Origin: Dehalococcoidales bacterium
Lineage (GTDB): Bacteria > Chloroflexota > Dehalococcoidia > Dehalococcoidales > JAUXAE01
Assembly: GCA_030620035.1 (NCBI GenBank)
Contig: JAUXAE010000019.1
Coordinates: 1 to 13,576 of the forward strand
Length of the DNA stretch: 13,576 nt
Direction of reading: 5' to 3'
The position numbers and the translations under genes are program-made. Below, piece after piece: positions 9,241-13,576 of the stretch; the stretch's first letter is position 1, and each line of letters begins with the position of its first letter. The notes beneath the pieces are model-generated. The model made no database searches and had not been told where the DNA came from. It was given only the letters and a program-made list of their open reading frames with translations.

Positions 9241-10371
9241 GTGAAGATCTGCTTTATCGCTAAAGCCAGGGTTGTTCATACCCAGAGATGGGTTAAATAC
9301 TTTGCTGATAAAGGGTACGAGACCCATCTAATTTCGCCCTCGCCGTGGGGAGACGGCAGCATTGAAGGTGTAAGGTTACATGTAATCAAGAGATGCCGCT
9401 GGCCAATACCGGTCATATCCTTGCTGTTTGAGCAGGCATACAGCCTAATCTGCGTTAGGAGACTGATAAGAAGAATTAGGCCTGACATCGTCCATGCTCA
9501 CTTCATAAGGATCTGCGGCCTTTGGGGGGCGCTGAGCGGGTTCCACCCCTTTGTCTTAACTGTCTGGGGCCCCGACATACTAATCTGGCCCAAGCAGTCT
9601 AGGTTGATGAAATGGCTCACCAGGTTTGTGCTCAAAAGAGTCGATTTAGTAACCTCCAATGGAGAGAACGTGCTTAGGGAGATGGTGAGGCTGGGTGCTG
9701 ATAGGAATAAAACCAGTCTTATTCAACATGGGGTAGATGTCCGTAGATTCAGCCCGGAGCAACAGGACAGGAAGCTAAAAGAAGGCTTGGGAATGTCAGG
9801 CTCACCAGTTATAATATCCGTTCGGCGTCTATTTCCTATCTATGATGTGACCTCACTGATTAAGGCAATTCCGATGGTACTAGCCCATATCCCCAATGCC
9901 AAGTTTATTATTGCTGGTGATGGTGAGCAGAGAGGGTATCTAAAAAATCTGGCAGCGTCCTTAGGGGTCTCAGATAATATTAGATGGCTCGGCAAGCTGC
10001 CCCATGATCAGATGCCCAGATACCTGGCTTCATCAGACGTATATGTTTCCACCTCCCTTTCTGACGCCGTGTCTATTAGCCTGCATGAGGCCATGGCCTG
10101 TGGTCTGCCCGTTATCGTCACTGATACCGGGGACAATAGGAACTGGGTAAAAGATGGCCTAAATGGATTTCTGGTTCCGGTAAAGTCACCGCAAAAGCTT
10201 GCCCTCAAGATTACCTATCTTCTACAGAATGATGATGTCAGGGTTAAATTTGCCGGCTCTAACCGGAAGGTTGTTGAGGACAGGGCTCATTACCAAAGGG
10301 AAATGGACAAGATGGACAGTCTATATAGTGAGCTGGTTAAGGGAAGCAGCAATAGAATGGAGCAAAGCTAG
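9241..10371 (+). CDS. Glycosyltransferase family 4 (GT-B fold)
   Basis: A 376-residue retaining-type glycosyltransferase with a GT-B fold. The N-terminal acceptor domain runs to about residue 175, starting M-K-I-C-F-I-A-K and lacking a GxGG loop. The C-terminal nucleotide-sugar domain includes I-I-S-V-R-R-L, F-I-I-A-G-D-G-E-Q, R-W-L-G-K-L-P and S-I-S-L-H-E283-A-M-A-C-G-L-P-V-I-V-T. In the usual acidic pair of the E-x7-E motif the first position is Asp275. It probably transfers a sugar to a lipid or cell-surface glycan at the cytoplasmic membrane face; donor and acceptor cannot be told. The start is GTG, preceded by GGGGTG a few bases upstream. It is isolated from other polysaccharide genes and its base composition is already lower in G+C than gyrA. 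The 100-base gap before it has a TATACT (9182-9187) but no good -35. Confidence 0.92.
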   Translation: MKICFIAKARVVHTQRWVKYFADKGYETHLISPSPWGDGSIEGVRLHVIKRCRWPIPVISLLFEQAYSLICVRRLIRRIRPDIVHAHFIRICGLWGALSGFHPFVLTVWGPDILIWPKQSRLMKWLTRFVLKRVDLVTSNGENVLREMVRLGADRNKTSLIQHGVDVRRFSPEQQDRKLKEGLGMSGSPVIISVRRLFPIYDVTSLIKAIPMVLAHIPNAKFIIAGDGEQRGYLKNLAASLGVSDNIRWLGKLPHDQMPRYLASSDVYVSTSLSDAVSISLHEAMACGLPVIVTDTGDNRNWVKDGLNGFLVPVKSPQKLALKITYLLQNDDVRVKFAGSNRKVVEDRAHYQREMDKMDSLYSELVKGSSNRMEQS

Positions 10372-10372
10372 G

Positions 10373-10465
10373 ATGAGCCTTCTTATTAAATTTGTACTGA
10401 TACTACTTGTGTTGTTTGTATTAGCAACTCTTATTAGAATTTGGCGTACTTCGAGTAAGAGATAA
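10373..10465 (+). CDS. Putative 30-residue single-pass membrane peptide
   Basis: The ATG lies one base after the glycosyltransferase stop, which suggests translation by reinitiation. The peptide is a short start, then an almost uninterrupted hydrophobic helix (residues 3-22, mostly Leu, Val, Ile, Phe). It ends in a basic tail R-I-W-R-T-S-S-K-R, giving an N-out or hairpin-free single-pass topology with a cytoplasmic C terminus. No strong ribosome binding site is visible. I do not recognise a family. The clean membrane-peptide pattern and tight spacing favour a real gene, but chance is possible in A+T-rich DNA. Confidence 0.4.
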   Translation: MSLLIKFVLILLVLFVLATLIRIWRTSSKR

Positions 10466-10496
10466 TTAGGAAAAGAAAACCTAAAGGAACCAAGAA

Positions 10497-11138
10497 ATGA
10501 CTTTGCTTAGACTTGGAAAAGTACATATCAAACCAGCATCTCTAATGCTCACACGGGCGTTTAAAGATGATCCTATGAGTGATATCTTTCCTGATCCAGA
10601 AGAGAGAAGGGTGAAAACACCCTACGTTAATGAGTTCTCTCTCCGCTATGACTTACCGCATGGGTGTTCTTTCATAACCTCTTCTCGATTAGAAGGAATA
10701 GTAATTTGGCGACATTCAACAATGAACCCAGGAATATCCTTCTGGCGAATGCTTACCTCTGGAGCTATCTGGCCAGCAATGAAAATAGGCTGGAAAGCTT
10801 TGAGGAAGATGAAAGTGTTTGATCAATACGTAATAAGAAAACGCAGAGAATTAGCACCTGCCAAACATTGGTATTTAGCAGTACTAGCCGTCGATCCACA
10901 ACACCAGGGGAAGGGATATGCTAGCAAACTATTGAACGAGATGCTCTCTAACATTGATAAGGAAGGTTTACCATGCTACGTTAAAACAGAAGGCGAGAAG
11001 AATGTTTCTATGTATCAGCACTTTGGTTTTAAAGTAATTGATGAGTTCATTGTTCCGAATACAACGGATAAATTGGTGGCAATGCTGAGGGAACCTAAAA
11101 ACAACTTAAAAGGGGTAAGAAATGAGAAGAAAAGTTAA
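10497..11138 (+). CDS. GNAT-family N-acetyltransferase
   Basis: A 213-residue acetyl-CoA-dependent acetyltransferase. The acetyl-CoA pyrophosphate loop is V132-D-P-Q-H-Q137-G-K-G-Y-A142, the Q/R-x-x-G-x-G/A motif. The preceding strand W-Y-L-A-V-L-A-V and the later Y-Q-H-F-G-F-K-V are the usual motif A/B elements. The N-terminal A-F-K-D-D-P and F-P-D-P-E-E-R-R segments match a widespread group of stand-alone GNATs of unknown acceptor. ATG 10497 has AAAGGA (10483-10488) eight bases upstream. The gene is clearly richer in A+T than gyrA or the MFS gene and uses AGA/AGG, ATA and TTA codons more, suggesting a different origin. It is possibly co-transcribed with the glycosyltransferase and small peptide. 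The substrate is unknown. Confidence 0.88.
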   Translation: MTLLRLGKVHIKPASLMLTRAFKDDPMSDIFPDPEERRVKTPYVNEFSLRYDLPHGCSFITSSRLEGIVIWRHSTMNPGISFWRMLTSGAIWPAMKIGWKALRKMKVFDQYVIRKRRELAPAKHWYLAVLAVDPQHQGKGYASKLLNEMLSNIDKEGLPCYVKTEGEKNVSMYQHFGFKVIDEFIVPNTTDKLVAMLREPKNNLKGVRNEKKS

Positions 11139-11244
11139 GCAAACTGTTAAGCAATTTTCAAAAAGTGCTAGAATTAGCTTTAAAAATCAATGCCCCCAAG
11201 CGAATTCGAATCGCTGTTGCCGGCTTGAAAGGCCGGTGTCCTAG
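11122..11244 (+). pseudogene. Possible truncated gene running into the tRNA (40 codons)
   Basis: ATG 11122 has a good AAAAGGGG site (11108-11115) six bases upstream and overlaps the end of the GNAT gene by 17 bases, as a next operon gene would. The first 23 codons encode a very basic start (M-R-R-K-V-K-Q-T-V-K-Q-F). Codon 24 onward is antisense to the tRNA-Glu gene and ends at TAG 11242-11244. It may be the 5' end of a gene cut off at the tRNA boundary, or chance. Confidence 0.22.
11159..11187 (-). terminator. Weak terminator candidate downstream of tRNA-Glu
   Basis: Read on the minus strand after the tRNA 3' end, GCTA-ATTC-TAGC forms a four-base stem with flanking A- and T-runs (AAA before, CTTTTTG after). 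The stem is short, so confidence is low. Confidence 0.25.
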
Positions 11245-11263
11245 GCCTCTAGACGATGGGGGC
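11191..11263 (-). tRNA. tRNA-Glu (anticodon UUC)
   Basis: A complete cloverleaf on the minus strand. The acceptor arms GCCCCCA/TGGGGGC form seven pairs and the discriminator is A (complement of 11191). The D arm contains GTCTAGAGGCCTAGGAC, as in other bacterial tRNA-Glu. The anticodon stem is CCGGC/GCCGG, with loop CTTTCAA and anticodon TTC (complement of 11227-11229). The T arm is AGCGA-TTCGAAT-TCGCT. CCA is not encoded; the next bases are TTG, so CCA must be added by the nucleotidyltransferase. It charges glutamate for GAA/GAG codons. Confidence 0.96.
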
Positions 11264-11273
11264 ACAGAGGCTA

Positions 11274-11302
11274 AGTATAGCAGAGATTAGACCAGCTGGC
11301 AA
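11274..11302 (-). promoter_or_regulatory. Promoter of tRNA-Glu
   Basis: On the minus strand, TTGCCA (complement of 11297-11302), a 17-base spacer and TATACT (complement of 11274-11279) form a good sigma70-type promoter. Transcription would begin within about ten bases of the mature tRNA 5' end. Confidence 0.7.
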
Positions 11303-11341
11303 CGCCGTATAGTTGTTCATCAATCGCTGCGTGAAGACACC

Positions 11342-11947
11342 ATGAATAATAAGGCTAATAATAGAGAGCCGACCGGGATGGGCTGGGGAAACTGGTTAAA
11401 GAAGAGGATAGTCCCCATACTGACCCTGAGCCTGGTGGTGGCCATTATCGTCGGCGTTTTTTACTTTTACCAGAAATACCCGGAAAAGATTGAGGCCCTT
11501 GAGGAATACGGCTACCTGGGCGCCTTCCTCATCAGTATCGTCCTAAATGCCACCGTTGTCCTGCCGATGGGTGCTTTTGCCGTGGTTTTCACTTTGGGAG
11601 CCATTCTTCCTTTATTTCCTTTGGTCGGGCTGGCCGCCGGGCTAGGGGCGGCCATCGGCGAGATGACCGGTTATTTGGCCGGCTCAAGCGGGCGGGCCAT
11701 CATCCGGCGGCAGACCTTATACAAACGGCTTGAAGAGTGGCTGAAAAAGTGGGGCATCCTGACCATTTTTATCCTCTCGGTGGTACCCTTTTTCTTCGAT
11801 CTGGCCGGCATTGCCGCCGGTGCGCTCCGCTTCCCTGTTTGGAAGTTCTTTATCGCCTGCTGGTTGGGCAGGACCATTCTGTACATCGGCATTGCCTGGG
11901 CCGGTGCCCTGGGCTGGGAGGCATTGCTCCGCTTCCTGGGTGGTTAG
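11342..11947 (+). CDS. VTT-domain (DedA/TVP38-like) membrane protein
   Basis: A 201-residue integral membrane protein of the SNARE-associated/VTT family. The short cytoplasmic N terminus is followed by helices near 26-48, 57-78 and 83-107. A re-entrant segment G-L-G-A-A-I-G-E-M-T-G-Y-L-A-G lies at about 101-115, and further helices lie near 137-160 and 167-195. The V-V-P-F-F-F-D-L-A-G-I-A-A-G-A block (about 148-162) is the conserved second half of the domain; the usual R before the P is a V here. Characterised relatives act in lipid or undecaprenyl-phosphate flipping and membrane homeostasis; the exact role here is unknown. ATG 11342 has no strong ribosome binding site; a second in-frame ATG (11378) is possible. 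Its TAG overlaps the convergent MFS stop by four bases. Confidence 0.9.
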   Translation: MNNKANNREPTGMGWGNWLKKRIVPILTLSLVVAIIVGVFYFYQKYPEKIEALEEYGYLGAFLISIVLNATVVLPMGAFAVVFTLGAILPLFPLVGLAAGLGAAIGEMTGYLAGSSGRAIIRRQTLYKRLEEWLKKWGILTIFILSVVPFFFDLAGIAAGALRFPVWKFFIACWLGRTILYIGIAWAGALGWEALLRFLGG

Positions 11948-13239
11948 TGCCGCCCCTTAATCTTCAGTACCAGCAGGGCGCCGGCGACAAAATAGACAAA
12001 ACAGGCCAGCAGCATCACCTGGTAGCCCAGTCCGGCGTCGAATTTATTGAAGAAGTCAATCACCGGCCCGATGAGGCGGGCCAGGGCGGCGCCGCCGGCG
12101 GTGGCCATGTTGGCCAGGCCCAGGTACCTGGCCTCTTCTCCCTTAGTCGCCATGTCGGTGGCCAAAGCCCAGTTGGTGCTGGTGAAGGCACCCAGGGCGA
12201 CACCGATAATCACGGCGGCCAGTATTACTGAGCTATAGCTCTGGAATATGAAGATGATGGCGATGCCCAGGGCGGCCAAAAGCCCCGAGGTGAGGGCAAT
12301 CGGCTTACGGCCTATCCTATCTGATAAGCGGCCGGCGGGATAGACCACGGCCAGCATGGCGGCCACAGCGATTATAGAAAACTGGGCCGTGGCCTTGGCC
12401 GGGCTGGCTACCCCGATGACATCACTGAGGAAGTTTAGGGCAAACTGCTGGATGGTGGCAAAGGCCATAAAGACAAGCAGGCGGGAGGCCAGAAACCAGA
12501 TGAAATTACGGTTGGCCCTGATATTAATCTTAAAGGGTTTGTACAGCGTGGCCAGCAGTGACTGCCTGGGGCCGCCGGTGGCCGGCGGTTCCTTGACCAG
12601 CAGCAGGGTAGCCGCCATAATCCCGAGCAGGGTAACCCCCAGAACCAGCAGGGCCAGCCACAGCCAGGGGCTGCCCTCGCCGGCAGAGTAGTTGTCTAGA
12701 AAGATGGCGATAGGATAGAGCAGGGCCACACCACCCAGTATTTCCAGCAGGCCCTTGACCCCTGAGGCCAGGCCACGCCTCTTCTGGGGTACCAGTTCCG
12801 GAATGAAGGCCTGATAGGGGCCCTGGGCCGTATTAGAGCTAATCTGGAGCAGGCAGTAGGTGGCAAAGAGGATGACAAAGCTACCGGCCAGCCCTATCCC
12901 CGAAAGAAACAGGAGAACCAGCACCGTGCCCAGCAGGATATAAGGCCGCCGCCGCCCCCAGCTAAAACCGGAGCGGTCGCTGATGGCGCCGGCGATAGGC
13001 TGGACGGCCATGGCCAGGATTAAACCGGTAAAGGTGAGCAGTCCCAGGTAGGTGTTCTTCTCCGGTTCGGCGACGAAGTCCAGAAGCCTGATGGGCAGAA
13101 GAATGGTGTGCAGGCTCTGCCATAGGGCGGTCAGGGCGAAGCCAAAGAGGGTAATCTTGATGTAACCAAAAGGGCCCAACCCTTTGGCCCCGGCGCCACT
13201 AATACCGGCTTTCTGGCTCATGTCACTTCGGTCAAGCAT
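11944..13239 (-). CDS. Major facilitator superfamily transporter (sugar/GPH-like)
   Basis: A proton- or ion-coupled secondary transporter of about 431 residues with twelve predicted transmembrane helices. The MFS motif A after helix two reads G-A-I-S-D-R-S-G-F-S-W-G-R-R-R-P, and its repeat in the second half is G-R-L-S-D-R-I-G-R-K-P. The W-G-R-R-R-P form and the preceding Q-P-I-A-G are typical of the SLC45/GPH-like branch that often carries sugars, but the substrate is not readable. The start is uncertain. I chose ATG 13239 because GGTGAGG lies eleven bases upstream on the minus strand. A TTG at 13263 would add eight residues but has no site, and ATG 13221 would remove six. It is divergent from pabB/trpE, and the two share a 75-98 base intergenic region depending on the start chosen. 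Confidence 0.9.
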   Translation of the reverse strand: MLDRSDMSQKAGISGAGAKGLGPFGYIKITLFGFALTALWQSLHTILLPIRLLDFVAEPEKNTYLGLLTFTGLILAMAVQPIAGAISDRSGFSWGRRRPYILLGTVLVLLFLSGIGLAGSFVILFATYCLLQISSNTAQGPYQAFIPELVPQKRRGLASGVKGLLEILGGVALLYPIAIFLDNYSAGEGSPWLWLALLVLGVTLLGIMAATLLLVKEPPATGGPRQSLLATLYKPFKINIRANRNFIWFLASRLLVFMAFATIQQFALNFLSDVIGVASPAKATAQFSIIAVAAMLAVVYPAGRLSDRIGRKPIALTSGLLAALGIAIIFIFQSYSSVILAAVIIGVALGAFTSTNWALATDMATKGEEARYLGLANMATAGGAALARLIGPVIDFFNKFDAGLGYQVMLLACFVYFVAGALLVLKIKGRH

Positions 13240-13283
13240 AGCAGAGGCGACCTCACCAGACAAGATTTAGCCAAAATAGGCAG

Positions 13284-13312
13284 TTCCCCATCTCGCCCAG
13301 ATATTATATAAT
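13284..13312 (+). promoter_or_regulatory. Promoter candidate for the pabB/trpE-type gene
   Basis: A consensus TATAAT at 13307-13312 lies 17 bases after a weak TTCCCC (13284-13289). It would start transcription about 20 bases before the ATG. The -10 sits in the perfect palindrome ATTATATAAT (13303-13312), so it could also serve the divergent MFS gene. Confidence 0.4.
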
Positions 13313-13337
13313 TAATAGCCGGACGGAGATTAAGAAA

Positions 13338-13576
13338 ATGGCATCAGGGTTTAAGAGGGTGAAGCGTTATCCCCTGCTGGAAGAGATAGATACCCCCTTA
13401 AGGGCGTCACAGTGCTTTGAGCTGTTTAAGGGGCGCCCCTTTAGTTTTTTCCTTGACAGCGGCATGAACCCGGCTAAGCTGGGGCGCTACTCTTTTATGG
13501 GCAGTGACCCCTTCCTGGTGCTTAAGAGCCGTGGTGATGAAATTACTCTTAGCCACAGTGATGGCCAGCGTGAGGT
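13338..13576 (+). CDS. Anthranilate/aminodeoxychorismate synthase component I, 5' part (PabB/TrpE family)
   Basis: The first 79 codons of a gene that runs off the window. After a short lead, F-S-F-F-L-D-S-G-M-N-P-A-K-L-G-R-Y-S-F-M-G-S-D-P-F is the N-terminal domain signature of the chorismate-binding family. Full members are about 450-500 residues and turn chorismate plus ammonia (from a glutaminase partner) into aminodeoxychorismate for folate or anthranilate for tryptophan. The L-D-S-x-M-N-P wording is closer to PabB in my memory, but TrpE cannot be excluded without the catalytic C-terminal domain. ATG 13338 has GGAG (13325-13328) nine bases upstream. No leader peptide rich in Trp is visible. 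Confidence 0.8.
   Translation, partial: MASGFKRVKRYPLLEEIDTPLRASQCFELFKGRPFSFFLDSGMNPAKLGRYSFMGSDPFLVLKSRGDEITLSHSDGQRE

Noticed and set aside
10199..10465. 88-codon version of the small membrane peptide
   Set aside because: Most of it overlaps the conserved end of the glycosyltransferase in another frame; only the part from ATG 10373 is free of overlap.
11737..12231. 164-codon plus-strand frame across the VTT/MFS junction
   Set aside because: Both strands are already occupied by clear membrane-protein genes and the translation is low-complexity Gly/Gln/His-rich.

Overview
The window reads as an ordinary, gene-dense bacterial chromosome segment. About ten protein genes have recognisable families, and there is one tRNA. 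The G+C content is moderately high, except for an A+T-richer patch at about 10372-11190. The gene complement suggests an anaerobic Chloroflexota-like (Dehalococcoidia-type) bacterium: a stand-alone short NifU domain, a TPR gene directly upstream of gyrA, a TIGR03960-type radical SAM protein, a DHPS-like MBL hydrolase, and frequent TTG/GTG starts. This is inference from gene content, and the sequence alone does not prove the taxon.

Left part (1-5560): a 72-residue NifU-like Fe-S protein on the minus strand is divergent from a TPR-protein/gyrA operon on the plus strand, with the two promoters nearly back to back. gyrA runs into an oppositely oriented B12-binding/radical SAM gene, and the two stop regions overlap by 20 bp. 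The radical SAM promoter carries a 15-bp palindrome on its -10 box.

Middle (5570-9140): a HIT-family nucleotide phosphorylase/hydrolase gene is followed closely by a three-gene ABC export module: a tiny PLDc_N membrane protein, an ATPase and an ABC-2 permease. This order matches yxlE-yxlF-yxlG of the Bacillus subtilis sigY operon. The four genes look like one operon. A separate MBL-fold hydrolase gene follows, with its own leader.

Right part (9241-13576): a GT4 glycosyltransferase is followed by a putative 30-residue membrane peptide and a GNAT acetyltransferase. This segment becomes A+T-rich and ends exactly at the 3' end of a minus-strand tRNA-Glu(UUC) gene. A small reading frame with a good ribosome binding site is cut off there, which suggests an old integration boundary. 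Beyond the tRNA lie a VTT/DedA-type membrane protein (+) and an MFS transporter (-) whose stop codons overlap. The window ends in the 5' part of a chorismate-using pabB/trpE-type gene.

I found no CRISPR array, transposase, phage gene or toxin-antitoxin pair, and no clearly new multi-gene system. The best leads are the tRNA-bounded patch, the yxlEFG-like module with its anomalous ATPase start, the TPR/beta-barrel protein coupled to gyrA, and the palindrome-controlled orphan radical SAM gene.
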